Source: Pseudobutyrivibrio sp. UBA1225 (GTDB lineage: Bacteria > Bacillota > Clostridia > Lachnospirales > Lachnospiraceae). From it: DNA of 44,882 nucleotides. The stretch lies in the NCBI GenBank assembly GCA_002309345.1, contig DBWZ01000050.1, positions 5,749 to 50,630 of the forward strand. The letters run 5' to 3'. Shown here piece after piece: positions 15,460 through 24,636 of this stretch. Position numbers and translations under genes: made by a program. Every line of letters starts with the position of its first letter. Position 1 is the stretch's first letter. A model generated the notes under the pieces. The model was not told the origin of the DNA. It searched no databases and worked only from the letters and a program-made list of their open reading frames with translations.

Positions 15460-18400
15460 TTAATTGATACGATATTTTAGCTTTTGGATATCTGTGAGCT
15501 TTTCATTGCCATACTTCTTATGCGCTTCTTTGATGAGTTTGTCTAGGGATTTGAGCTCGTAGGCTGCCAAATCCTTTTTCTTCGCACCTACAATAACGTC
15601 TTTTCCAGGAGCATAGACTATTCCATTATCAACCTCTGAAATAACACCATAGGAATTTAAATCCATAATAATCATTCCATTTTGATTAAAAAATACAATC
15701 CAATTCTTCTCATAATCATATGTTGAGTATTGAATATCCATTGTCCTATCGCCACTTGTAAATTTAAATTCTTTAGCTTCTAAATCATATACATGATAAT
15801 ACAAATCAGAGCCCTGCATATAAACAAGCTTTCCATCATGTGAAAACTCAACATATGTAGATTCACCTCCAAAATACTCAATCTCATCAAGTATTTTGTT
15901 ATCATCAATATTCATTATTCGAAGTTTACCATCGTCACATACTGCCCCTATAGTTTTGCAGTCTGGCGCAATAGCAATTTGTTTTACAACAATTCCATTC
16001 AAAATACTCTTTGATTTTCCGGTGTCAGTATTTACAATCCAACCTGAGCCGTTTGATTTAGAATAACAAAGCAGCTTTCCATCATCCGAAATCGACACAT
16101 GTGAAGTAATACTAGACTCCATAGGGCCACTAGCTATAACTTCACGTTTTTTTACATCAACAACCACATACTCGTTATGACCATTATTAAAGGCCATAAA
16201 TTTTCGGTTTGATGACATTCTATTACCTCCAGCGTCAGGACGATTACCTTCACCGCATGGATAAAAGCTTTCTGTAGTCTTTTTACTTATGGAATAATAG
16301 GCCATCTCGCCACTATAACTTAACGCAACAACCGTGTCATTATCAATAAAATATACTTCACCCATGTCTGGGTTTTGTACTATAAAACTACCCTTTTGCT
16401 TACCAGATTTAGTATCATAAACTACATACTTATTTTTCTCTTCTTCTAAGGAAACACCTATTGAATCACCTGTAAGTGTTGCTACTACATAATATTTTCC
16501 ATTAGGGCTAACTGAACTTCCATAATAATACCCATCATCCATCTCTTTGGCATAAAGCGAATCGTCTTTATCTGCATAACGCATTACAACTAAATTAGAA
16601 TCTCTAAAGCCACTGGCAATGCAATACTTGCCTCCAAAATCAAAGTCAGTAAGATCATTAGAAAAATCAACACTCACATCTGGATACAATTCCCCCGTCA
16701 GTCCACTATAAAAATAGCATTTGCCATCTTCACAGCCTACAAACACACGATCATCGCTTCCACTCAAATAGAATTGCTGTATTTGACTGGTTTGGGCTAT
16801 TGTCGTAACATCTTCACCTGTTTCTGCATTGAGCAAATAAATTCGTCCATTAAGATAAGTAGCAATTTGTTTGTATGAATTACCATCTTGCTCAAATTCT
16901 CTACACCTAATAACGCTATTGAGTCCCAAAATGCCTTCCTTGTTGCACTCAATGTCTCTTTCCCAAAGACGCTCACCAGATGTAATATCTATCTTTTCAA
17001 AATAGCACATTAATGAATCATTATTCGAAAATGCGTTTTGATTATATGATTCAACCACAAGTGCGCCATCACTTATAAACTTCAAATCTGCTATTACATT
17101 ATCTTTGACAGGAACATCTATCATTGTGTCATTACTAAGATTGATAATTGTAACGTAATTATCGGCATCTTCTTCACTATATCTATTTTGCGCATAATGC
17201 GCTATTGCGCAATAAGTTCCATCCTTAGAAAAAACAGCATCCCCACCATACTCTTCCTCTAACTGATTAGGGAACTGTTTATACTCTTCGCCAGTTTTTC
17301 CATCTAGTATAACCGCGATGTCTGTAGAGGATATAATTCCCCCATCGGGAACCCGTTGCCTAACGTAGATATATTTATCATCACGCTCAAAACTTGCTTG
17401 CTCAGCACTTTCTTGAAACTCCTTTTCATAGGCGACCTTACCATCTGGCTTATATGCTGTAATCTTTTTTCCTGCAATAACAATGGCCAAATCATCAATA
17501 AAACCTATTCCACTGGCTCTAATTGGCCCGTCATCATTATACTCTGGATTTTTTTTAAATATAGTTTTTCCTGATTTTAGATCCCATAAATATAATGTAT
17601 CATAATTGTCTACAGTAAGAGCTCTAGTACCATCGGTACTAATAGTGATTTTTGAAATAGCGCAATCATGTGTCAACAAATATTCATGCCTGTAGCCAGA
17701 ATCCATTCTATAGCAATCAAGAGTAGTAGCCAAAGCCTGCATCGATTCTGGAACAAAAGGTCTATCCTGTTCTTTAGTAGGCAACCCAGCCAAAGCTACT
17801 TTGACGGCAGTTTCCCTATCGCCATCTTCCAAAATTTCAAGCGAGGTTTGAGCTAACACCTTTGATTCATTGAATAGTTTCTGCTGATACTCTTCATTTA
17901 TCTTGGCCAAATTGTATGTGACAAGTGCACCAAATGCCAAGGCTAAGCAAGCCACCATAGCAGCAAAGGCAACTCGACGACGCATTTGACGTTCTCGATG
18001 TCTCTGCTTTAAATCGTCATAATCTACTCTTAAAAGAGCTGCTGCAATACGTAAGCCCTCAATCTTTAATCGTTTTTTTACTTGCCCCTTGTGTTTTCCA
18101 CGAACGTCTGCCGCCAGCGGTTCAACAGGATTACCATATTCGTCAATCAGAAGCTGCGGCGGGAAAGAATCTGCCGGTTCGCCATCTACTAGAACGGCTA
18201 GTATATTCTCACGCCCATGCATCAAAATGAAAGTATCTATTTCCTTCATTACCCAATAAGATTCTTTGGTTTGGGGCGAGCAAATGACAATTAAAAACTC
18301 TGCCTCTTGAAGGGCTGCCTCAATATTGCTTCCCAAATCGCTTCCTACAGGAAGCTCTTCTTGATCTCGAAAAACTCTCCTTATTCTTTTGCGACCGGTT

Positions 18401-18513
18401 TCCTTGCGAATCTTTTTAGGGATATGCGTCGTTTCAAGCTCTCTATGTAATTTTTTGGCGACGAACATGTCACGATCTAAATGTCTGTAACTTATAAATG
18501 CATCGTATTTCAT
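15460..18513 (-). CDS. TIR domain - transmembrane - beta-propeller protein
   Basis: A 1017-residue protein. Residues 1-125 form a bacterial TIR domain (AFISYRHLDRD at the start, a long basic insert, SYWVMKEID with candidate catalytic E91, as in NAD-cleaving TIR domains). A basic helical segment (140-180) is followed by one transmembrane helix (about 181-202). The Arg-rich stretch just before the helix predicts the TIR domain inside and the rest outside. Residues 205-250 are helical (NESKVLAQTSLEILEDGD). From about 270 to 985 many WD40/PQQ-like beta blades follow, probably two propellers. The last 30 residues (LIKEAHKKYGNEKLTDIQKLKY) recall the LT-x-E-x-x-Y tail of NTPase-WD40 proteins. It follows a TIR-less paralogue after 23 bases. 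A role as a cell-surface sensor that triggers a TIR response is inferred. Confidence 0.78.
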   Translation of the reverse strand: MKYDAFISYRHLDRDMFVAKKLHRELETTHIPKKIRKETGRKRIRRVFRDQEELPVGSDLGSNIEAALQEAEFLIVICSPQTKESYWVMKEIDTFILMHGRENILAVLVDGEPADSFPPQLLIDEYGNPVEPLAADVRGKHKGQVKKRLKIEGLRIAAALLRVDYDDLKQRHRERQMRRRVAFAAMVACLALAFGALVTYNLAKINEEYQQKLFNESKVLAQTSLEILEDGDRETAVKVALAGLPTKEQDRPFVPESMQALATTLDCYRMDSGYRHEYLLTHDCAISKITISTDGTRALTVDNYDTLYLWDLKSGKTIFKKNPEYNDDGPIRASGIGFIDDLAIVIAGKKITAYKPDGKVAYEKEFQESAEQASFERDDKYIYVRQRVPDGGIISSTDIAVILDGKTGEEYKQFPNQLEEEYGGDAVFSKDGTYCAIAHYAQNRYSEEDADNYVTIINLSNDTMIDVPVKDNVIADLKFISDGALVVESYNQNAFSNNDSLMCYFEKIDITSGERLWERDIECNKEGILGLNSVIRCREFEQDGNSYKQIATYLNGRIYLLNAETGEDVTTIAQTSQIQQFYLSGSDDRVFVGCEDGKCYFYSGLTGELYPDVSVDFSNDLTDFDFGGKYCIASGFRDSNLVVMRYADKDDSLYAKEMDDGYYYGSSVSPNGKYYVVATLTGDSIGVSLEEEKNKYVVYDTKSGKQKGSFIVQNPDMGEVYFIDNDTVVALSYSGEMAYYSISKKTTESFYPCGEGNRPDAGGNRMSSNRKFMAFNNGHNEYVVVDVKKREVIASGPMESSITSHVSISDDGKLLCYSKSNGSGWIVNTDTGKSKSILNGIVVKQIAIAPDCKTIGAVCDDGKLRIMNIDDNKILDEIEYFGGESTYVEFSHDGKLVYMQGSDLYYHVYDLEAKEFKFTSGDRTMDIQYSTYDYEKNWIVFFNQNGMIIMDLNSYGVISEVDNGIVYAPGKDVIVGAKKKDLAAYELKSLDKLIKEAHKKYGNEKLTDIQKLKYRIN

Positions 18514-18536
18514 TGTATCTCCCTTGGATGATTATC

Positions 18537-21089
18537 TTAGTTTATTTTGTATCTCTTCTTTTGAGCATCTGTTAATTTAGCTTTACCATATTTCTTTCTT
18601 GCTTCTTTTATTAACTCTTCTTTTGATACTATCTTAAATTCCTTGACCACTTTACCTTTAACACCAACTATAATGTTTTGTTTTGGCAGATATAACTCCC
18701 CACAGCCAATATAATTCAATCCACAATAACTATTTAAATCAAACAAATATATCCTAGTAAAACCATATAAGGCTAGAATATTGTTTTCCTTATCAAAATG
18801 CGCTTCTTTAATATCGGTTATTGGTCCACTAGTGATATATTTTAATTCTTTATCTTCTAAATCATATATTGCAAAATTACCGCTTGTATCTTGGAAATAA
18901 ATCTGTTTTCCGTTTTCTGAAAACTCAAAAAACGAATCTGTTTCTCCACTAAATTTTATTTCATTAGTTATATCTTCTGTAGATGAATCAACCACTCTAA
19001 AGTATCCATCATCACATATTGCAACAATAGTTTTTCCGTCTGGGGATACAACTGCATGCTTTATCTTATAATTATTTAGCAAACTCTCTGAGCTTCCTTC
19101 TTCACACTTAATAATCCAACTTGAATGATTTGACGCAGTGTAACAAACAATTTTTCCATCATCAGAAATACTATAGTTGTCCATACCTAAACTCGCACTG
19201 CCTTTGTAAATGGTCTTTTTCTTCGCAATATCTACCACGTAATAATTGTTACTAGTTGCCAAAACAGCATATTTATTATTTCTAGAAACTCCATGCTTAT
19301 ACGTTTCCACTCCATCATATGCCATAAAACTATCTATTTGCTCACCATCTATTGAGTAATATAATATCTCACCACTATATGATGATATTAATGCTATGGT
19401 GTTCTCATCCACGTAAAATTTGCTTTTACCGGTTATACTTTCATCAAGAATAAAGCTTCCCCTTTTCTTTCCTGTCTTTGTATCAAAAATCTCATACTCA
19501 TAAGTATCGTCAGTGTACAAGTTGTAATGAGTCAGTAAAAAATATGTCTTTCCACTTGGACTAGCAGCTGCCTGAGTAATTAAATCTCTACCGACTTCTG
19601 CTTTTGAGAAGCAATCGTGATCTTTATGTATACTCATAACCACTAAGTTAGTGCTATTCTTATCGTAAGCAACAAGCACATCCTCACTCATGCTTAAACC
19701 TGAAAGTTGTTCTGTTTTTTGTACAGCATCCCTTTTTTTAATTTCACCTGTAGCATAATTATAGTAGTTAATGTCTCCATCAACTGTAGCTACCATTATA
19801 TCTGTATCATCTTCTCCAACTCCATAGATATAATTTTGAGCAATTAAAGTTGAAATATCCTCGCCTGTTTCAGAATTTACTACGTATACTTCTCGAGTAC
19901 CAACCATAGCTATAACTTCACTGTCAGCGCCTTCAAATTTAGCACTTATCATTTGAGTTCGCGATGTATCAGCAACAGATGATGCGTATTGATACGACTT
20001 TTCCCAAAGCTTCGCTCCACTTGTAATATCAAACTTTTGTAGATATAAAGGCGTAATTTTACTAGCATTAATATCCTTATTCTCAATCGAATTAACTGCT
20101 AACCCTCCATCACTTGTAAATGCACAATCTAAGACTCTAGTTTCCTTTACTGGAAGATCTATATGATCTCCTGTTTTTATATCAAAAACAGATACACAAT
20201 CAGGTATTTCCTCTACAGGATATGAAGAATAATCCAAATGTGCTAAATGTGCTATAGCCGCATAGTTTCCATCTTCAGAAAAAGTTATTGGAGCATGATA
20301 ACTTGCCGAAACATTTTCTTTACGCTCGCTAATTTTTTCGCCTGTGTCAGCATCATAAAAAGTCACGCACGCATTGAAATCCGATTCATGAAGTGAAGTT
20401 ATTATAGCAACATATTTACCTTCTCGATCCACCTCGCACTCAGATATAAACCCTTCGATTGGAACTTCATATAATACTTTCCCATCAAAACTATAGGCTT
20501 TGATTTTATTTCTATATACAACAATTGCCTTATCACTACTGATGCCTGCAGATAAAATTTCAAGTGCACTGCCATTTATATTATCTTCGTACTGTGGCTG
20601 CTCTTTATGCAAGCAATCTCCAGATTCTAAATCCCATATATAGAATGCCCCACCTTCACAAACCGAAATGACCTTTTTACCATCGAGACTTTCCCTATAG
20701 CCTAAAATTTTTGCATCATGTTCTAGAACAAAATCAAACCCAAGACTTTCTCCCATATCATATGGATTCATAGCCTGATACAAAGGGTATACTGATTGGG
20801 TAACCAAAGGCCTATCGGACTTGCCATCAGGCATTCCAGCAAGCGCCAGCTGCACAGCAAGCTTTTTATCACCGGTTTCTAAAACTTCAAGCGATTCTCT
20901 AGCTAATTCTTTTGATTCATTTATAAGCGTTTGGTCGTTTGTTTGCTGATATGCTTCTTTTGTTTTAACTAGTCTGAAGGTGACAATTGCTCCAAACACA
21001 ATTGCTAAGACTGCAATTATCGTTACAATAAGAAAGCCCTTTCTAGAAGGGCAGTTTTTAACATTTGATTCTAAATTGTCGTTTTGCAT
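18537..21089 (-). CDS. transmembrane beta-propeller protein, TIR-less paralogue
   Basis: An 850-residue paralogue of the TIR protein encoded next. It has a short cytoplasmic tail (1-17), a transmembrane helix (18-40), the same helical segment (INESKELARESLEVLETGDKKLAVQLALAGMPDGKSDRP), a long series of beta blades with repeated phrases of the DG-K-V/T, YxxxDGE and D-T-KTGK-RGSFI kind, and the same C-terminal tail (LIKEARKKYGKAKLTDAQKKRY). It has no TIR domain or other enzyme domain, so it may be an accessory sensor or partner for the TIR protein. AGGGAG precedes the ATG, and the two genes surely form one unit. It has lower GC and more Asn/Lys/Tyr than the housekeeping genes to the left. Confidence 0.75.
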   Translation of the reverse strand: MQNDNLESNVKNCPSRKGFLIVTIIAVLAIVFGAIVTFRLVKTKEAYQQTNDQTLINESKELARESLEVLETGDKKLAVQLALAGMPDGKSDRPLVTQSVYPLYQAMNPYDMGESLGFDFVLEHDAKILGYRESLDGKKVISVCEGGAFYIWDLESGDCLHKEQPQYEDNINGSALEILSAGISSDKAIVVYRNKIKAYSFDGKVLYEVPIEGFISECEVDREGKYVAIITSLHESDFNACVTFYDADTGEKISERKENVSASYHAPITFSEDGNYAAIAHLAHLDYSSYPVEEIPDCVSVFDIKTGDHIDLPVKETRVLDCAFTSDGGLAVNSIENKDINASKITPLYLQKFDITSGAKLWEKSYQYASSVADTSRTQMISAKFEGADSEVIAMVGTREVYVVNSETGEDISTLIAQNYIYGVGEDDTDIMVATVDGDINYYNYATGEIKKRDAVQKTEQLSGLSMSEDVLVAYDKNSTNLVVMSIHKDHDCFSKAEVGRDLITQAAASPSGKTYFLLTHYNLYTDDTYEYEIFDTKTGKKRGSFILDESITGKSKFYVDENTIALISSYSGEILYYSIDGEQIDSFMAYDGVETYKHGVSRNNKYAVLATSNNYYVVDIAKKKTIYKGSASLGMDNYSISDDGKIVCYTASNHSSWIIKCEEGSSESLLNNYKIKHAVVSPDGKTIVAICDDGYFRVVDSSTEDITNEIKFSGETDSFFEFSENGKQIYFQDTSGNFAIYDLEDKELKYITSGPITDIKEAHFDKENNILALYGFTRIYLFDLNSYCGLNYIGCGELYLPKQNIIVGVKGKVVKEFKIVSKEELIKEARKKYGKAKLTDAQKKRYKIN

Positions 21090-21171
21090 TTGCTTCTCCC
21101 TTGTTACGTTTTTAGTTTTCTAGATGATTTTACATTATATTCAACAATAGCGCCACCCTTGTATCAAAAAA

Positions 21172-21990
21172 TCATTTTTCGAGGTGTTTATCTATATCTG
21201 CTTTAAGAAATAGCTTGGTGCGCTCCAAGTTCTTGATTGGGTGTAATCTATCTCGTTTAATTAAATCGTTAATATTTTGCCTGCTGCAATTTAATGATTC
21301 ACATATGTCGGAGGTTGAAATTGTCCGCTGATCAACAAATGTTTTGAACATTTCATAATTAACCTCCTGTGAGCGTCCAATGTCGTATAGTTCCTCGCAA
21401 GAAATTTGCCGTCTTTCATCCCATGCTATACCGTAGCCACATGTGATTAGATGAATAGAATAATAATAATTATCACTGATTGTTAGATACTTTATCCAAA
21501 AATATAATTCTTGTAATTCTGTCAGGTCACAAAGCTTGGTCTCTCCGTTCTCAAAAAAAACTAGAATCATTAAATCTGGCAATAGAACATAATCCCGTAT
21601 CCTTTTTTGTAAACGCTGAACAATATCAATAGGCATTGAATTGGCCGGTATTGGTTTTAAGTAATAATCATCCTGCGCGCAGCGCCCATCAGCTATTTTA
21701 AGTAGTTCGAATTCATCGTATTCATCTAGCTTTGCTTTTTTTAAAATTGAATATATATTTTGCCTATCAGAGGGCACTACTCTTTGTTCTATCCACAGTC
21801 GCGCAACCTCTGGCCCGACTGTCCTGTAGCCCCTTTGAATTTCTCGGTCAAGAAGAATCGGCGCCTCTTCGTAGGTTAAATCTTCTGGCAACTCTACAAT
21901 GTATTCATCCTTTTTATCGTTGTAGATTACTATACCGTAAATACGATTTTCATCCTCTGGCAAATCACTTCTTATTTCGAAATACTTCAT
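21172..21990 (-). CDS. DUF2442-like and helix-turn-helix protein, likely antitoxin of the HipA-like kinase
   Basis: A 272-residue protein with three parts. The N-terminal 1-110 contains an acidic beta segment and a helical EEAPILLDREIQRGYRTVGPEVARLWIEQRVVP stretch. The middle, about 135-215, resembles DUF2442 (YVLLPDLMILVFFENGETKLCDL at the start and YGIAWDERRQISCEELY at the end). The C-terminal 222-270 is a DNA-binding helix-turn-helix (TISTSDICESLNCSRQNI). Its start lies 26 bases inside the kinase gene, in another frame, with AAGGTGG at seven bases, so translation is coupled. The DNA-binding end, the overlap and the shared promoter suggest an antitoxin that also represses the operon. The exact partner role is inferred. 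Confidence 0.6.
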   Translation of the reverse strand: MKYFEIRSDLPEDENRIYGIVIYNDKKDEYIVELPEDLTYEEAPILLDREIQRGYRTVGPEVARLWIEQRVVPSDRQNIYSILKKAKLDEYDEFELLKIADGRCAQDDYYLKPIPANSMPIDIVQRLQKRIRDYVLLPDLMILVFFENGETKLCDLTELQELYFWIKYLTISDNYYYSIHLITCGYGIAWDERRQISCEELYDIGRSQEVNYEMFKTFVDQRTISTSDICESLNCSRQNINDLIKRDRLHPIKNLERTKLFLKADIDKHLEK

Positions 21991-22783
21991 ATAACTTCCA
22001 CCTTTCGGAAATCATCTCAATAGTTTTTTCTTGGTAGTCTTTGGGATATATTGAATCCTCGATTCCCTCAAATAAATCATTTAAAATCTGTTTCCTGTTG
22101 CTAGGCAGCTTTATCAGCTTATCCTTTGGTATGAGAGTCAAATTTTCAAATGTATATCCAGAACCAATAAAATCCATAACCTTTTTATCTTCAAGAAGGT
22201 TCTGTTTTGTCAATGCTCTTGGATTCTTGCAATCGTATAATAAGGATAATCCATTATCAAATATTGGCGCTAAACGCACTGTTCCATCGGTAGATTTAAG
22301 TACCTCGATGTTGGCGCCGTGCCTATCTCTGTTTAAAATAAGGTAATCCACAACCAACATTTCATATATATAATCCGCCCAGCCCATGCCAATACAAAAG
22401 TCTAAAACAGATTCTCCCGGCTTAGCGTAAGTTTGATAATATGCCTCTAGGGATGATTTCTTTTCTCCAGGCTTTTTATAATCTGAGGAACGACAAACAT
22501 ACGTCTCATACTCTTTGTCCTCGATACTAATCATACCATGAACAAGCTGATACTGTAGATGATCGATGCCCATTGCATCTAATAATCTATCAACTATAAT
22601 TTCATTCACACTTTCAAATCCAAACTTACCTCTGCCAGAATCAAACTGTGAAAGCTTATAATAAATGTTTTTCCCATCAACTTTTTCTTGAGCCTTCAAA
22701 AGTGAGCCGGCAGTGCCTGAGCTATGACGAATTCTGCTCCAGTCTAAATATCTTAAATCTTGTAAATCATAAAAAATCTGCAT
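21965..22783 (-). CDS. HipA/CtkA-like serine/threonine kinase, likely toxin
   Basis: A 272-residue kinase of the HipA-like type (short form, as in CtkA of Helicobacter). It keeps the catalytic loop DYLILNRDRHGANIEVL, with the catalytic Asp and metal-binding Asn, the metal-binding Asp in APIFDNGLSLLYD, and an ATP-lobe YYKLSQFD with a candidate lysine. HipA kinases stop growth by phosphorylating a translation factor such as glutamyl-tRNA synthetase; the target of this one is unknown. I start it at the ATG at 22783, which has GAGAGG at seven bases; the frame is open to 22798. The usual HipB-type small antitoxin is absent. The overlapping downstream gene with a helix-turn-helix takes that place. 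Confidence 0.75.
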   Translation of the reverse strand: MQIFYDLQDLRYLDWSRIRHSSGTAGSLLKAQEKVDGKNIYYKLSQFDSGRGKFGFESVNEIIVDRLLDAMGIDHLQYQLVHGMISIEDKEYETYVCRSSDYKKPGEKKSSLEAYYQTYAKPGESVLDFCIGMGWADYIYEMLVVDYLILNRDRHGANIEVLKSTDGTVRLAPIFDNGLSLLYDCKNPRALTKQNLLEDKKVMDFIGSGYTFENLTLIPKDKLIKLPSNRKQILNDLFEGIEDSIYPKDYQEKTIEMISERWKLYEVFRNKK

Positions 22784-22802
22784 AAGAATACCTCTCATGC
22801 AG

Positions 22803-22832
22803 ATTATAATATCAAAACTTGACGTGCGTCAA
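22803..22832 (-). promoter_or_regulatory. promoter of the kinase/antitoxin pair with an overlapping palindrome
   Basis: On the minus strand TTGACG (22827-22832) and a perfect TATAAT (22803-22808) are 18 bases apart. TTGACGCACGTCAA (22819-22832) is a palindrome made of the -35 box and its mirror copy. This is a typical place for an autoregulatory operator. Confidence 0.7.
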
Positions 22833-22867
22833 CCTTGAGAGCATTAAAATTTGCATCATCCAAAGAA

Positions 22868-22893
22868 GGCTACAGTCGCTATGGACTGTAGCC
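22868..22893 (-). terminator. terminator at the end of the secretion locus
   Basis: GGCTACAGTC and GACTGTAGCC pair around a short loop. On the minus strand the stem is followed by TTCTTTGG, a modest T run. It lies between the last lipoprotein gene of the secretion locus and the kinase promoter and so separates the two units. It might also work on the plus strand. Confidence 0.65.
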
Positions 22894-22927
22894 TTTACTC
22901 AATCACTATATTCTTTAATACAATAAC

Positions 22928-23524
22928 CTAATACGTCACACTGACAAGTTCATTGCCTTTTACATCTACACAAGTGATACCATAGACAATCTCGTCAACA
23001 CTTATACCAGTCATTTCAGATAATAATTTTTTATTATTATCCGCCTCTTTCTTGACATCATCTCCATTATAGTATTCCTGAAGCTCTTTCGAATATTTGA
23101 TAAGCTTATCTTCAGAATAATCGTTCAATAGTGAATATGTGATAATTAAAGTGTTGCCTTCAACCATCATATTTGCCTTACAATAATCTGTTACACCACT
23201 TTTTTCCTCTTGCTGTAAGATTTCTGGATGCTTACCGTAATATTCCTCTACGGAAGATGAAGGGTCAGCCACTATAGCACTATCATCTGCAACAACTTCA
23301 TCTTTCGAATCAGATTTGCCTTCTGATTTGCCTTCTGATTTGTCCTCAGACTTATCTTCTGATTTATCTTCTGTTTTGCCTTCTGATTTATCATCAATTT
23401 CTGCAAAATCTTCCAATAATTCAGTTTCGACCTTAGCATCCTTCTTTGTACAACTAGAAAGAATTGCAGCCATAGTTGCAAAAAAAATCATGGCTATTGT
23501 TAAAATTATTATTATTTTCTTCAT
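22928..23524 (-). CDS. lipoprotein of the secretion locus, DUF4854-like
   Basis: A 198-residue predicted lipoprotein. The signal peptide (1-24) ends in the lipobox ILSSC. A linker of repeated DKSE/GKSE tetrads (about 45-72) is extremely acidic and basic in turn. A folded C-terminal domain (about 95-198: NMMVEGNTLIITYSL and so on to NELVSVTY) resembles DUF4854 proteins; I am not certain of that match. It is the last gene after the VirB6-like paralogue and before the terminator, so it probably belongs to the T4SS unit as a surface-exposed part. Confidence 0.6.
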   Translation of the reverse strand: MKKIIIILTIAMIFFATMAAILSSCTKKDAKVETELLEDFAEIDDKSEGKTEDKSEDKSEDKSEGKSEGKSDSKDEVVADDSAIVADPSSSVEEYYGKHPEILQQEEKSGVTDYCKANMMVEGNTLIITYSLLNDYSEDKLIKYSKELQEYYNGDDVKKEADNNKKLLSEMTGISVDEIVYGITCVDVKGNELVSVTY

Positions 23525-23541
23525 ATAAATATATAATCCTT

Positions 23542-24633
23542 TTACGAGAACACTTTGTTCATAAATCCTTCTGAAGATTTTACCAATCCAGTGGTTATTA
23601 CTACAGGTAGATTAATATTAACCACCTCTGCTAATGCAGCAACTGTACTTTTTCCAGGTAAACCTTTTCCCAGATGTATCAGATTTAAGCTTGATAATGC
23701 TGCTCCTATTTTTATCGATATAACTATTGCTACAGCAGACATGCAAAAGCTCAAAAGCGCTTTCAAATAATTCATGAGAGTTCGTTCCCCCTCATCCTCA
23801 CAAGCACTCATTCCTACTACAATCGTTGAGAAAGGTAGCATCATTAAAGGCTTTACTATTCTTTGTATACCAGCCATTGCAATTGTAAAAGCTGATACTG
23901 CAAAACTAATAAGAGTCAACACCGCTCCTAGAAACAATGTAACATATTCAAACACAGAATCTAAAAATACAAGCACTTTACCCTGCGTAAACTTTTTTAT
24001 ATCGATAGGTTTACTACTACGCCGTTTAATTGCCTGTCTTATTGGAGAATTGTCGTCATACGTAAATTTGTAATCATTTGTACTAGCTGGTTGAGTGGCT
24101 TCCAAGACAGCATCGGTTGCATCTTCTGTGATTTCTGTAACACACGTCAATATGTTAAATACATTCGTAGCCACGACTATAACAACAGCGTATCGTATTG
24201 TATTCATAATAAAACGCTTCGGATGCTCTTCTGGTGGAGTGCTAACCACAGCATTGTAAATAGCTATTATAAAAAACAGAGTGGCAATAGGAATTGCTAC
24301 ATCCAACAAAATATCAAAATAGCTTTTTGCAACAGGCCACAATTTACTATAGTCATTGTTAACTGCTTTTGCTGTCGTCTGCATTGCTTGATGTGTTGTA
24401 ACTCCATTGGCTGCAGTACGTCCAGTCACATGTGGAAAATCCAATACGCCTAACAAATGATCGAACAACTTGTGCGCCAAATTATACATCTTATCTAATA
24501 TTGTGTTTTCCACAGGGTCCGGCTCACTCGGCGGAATTTGTACTGTGTTTTCTCTACCAAATTGACCTGTAGGACTACCTGGATTGGTATTCAGCCAATC
24601 GCCCAGCATTAGTGCATAATATAGTTTACCCAT
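23542..24633 (-). CDS. VirB6/TrbL-like polytopic membrane protein, paralogue 1
   Basis: A 363-residue membrane protein, probably part of the T4SS translocation channel. After a soluble start (1-105) it has hydrophobic helices at about 108-128, 145-165, 230-255, 268-290 and 300-320. Family phrases shared with three other genes here are PIATLFFIIAIYNAVVSTPPEE, IQRIVKPLMMLPFSTIVVGM, and the end VNINLPVVITTGLVKSSEGFMNKVF. This is the pattern of VirB6/TrbL-like proteins in Gram-positive conjugation clusters. It is separated by three bases from the upstream gene and has AGAGGA before the ATG. Confidence 0.75.
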   Translation of the reverse strand: MGKLYYALMLGDWLNTNPGSPTGQFGRENTVQIPPSEPDPVENTILDKMYNLAHKLFDHLLGVLDFPHVTGRTAANGVTTHQAMQTTAKAVNNDYSKLWPVAKSYFDILLDVAIPIATLFFIIAIYNAVVSTPPEEHPKRFIMNTIRYAVVIVVATNVFNILTCVTEITEDATDAVLEATQPASTNDYKFTYDDNSPIRQAIKRRSSKPIDIKKFTQGKVLVFLDSVFEYVTLFLGAVLTLISFAVSAFTIAMAGIQRIVKPLMMLPFSTIVVGMSACEDEGERTLMNYLKALLSFCMSAVAIVISIKIGAALSSLNLIHLGKGLPGKSTVAALAEVVNINLPVVITTGLVKSSEGFMNKVFS

Positions 24634-24636
24634 ATC

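Noticed and set aside
23300..23400. Possible CRISPR array from short regular repeats
   Set aside because: The repeats are in-frame DKSE/GKSE codons of a lipoprotein linker with no spacers.
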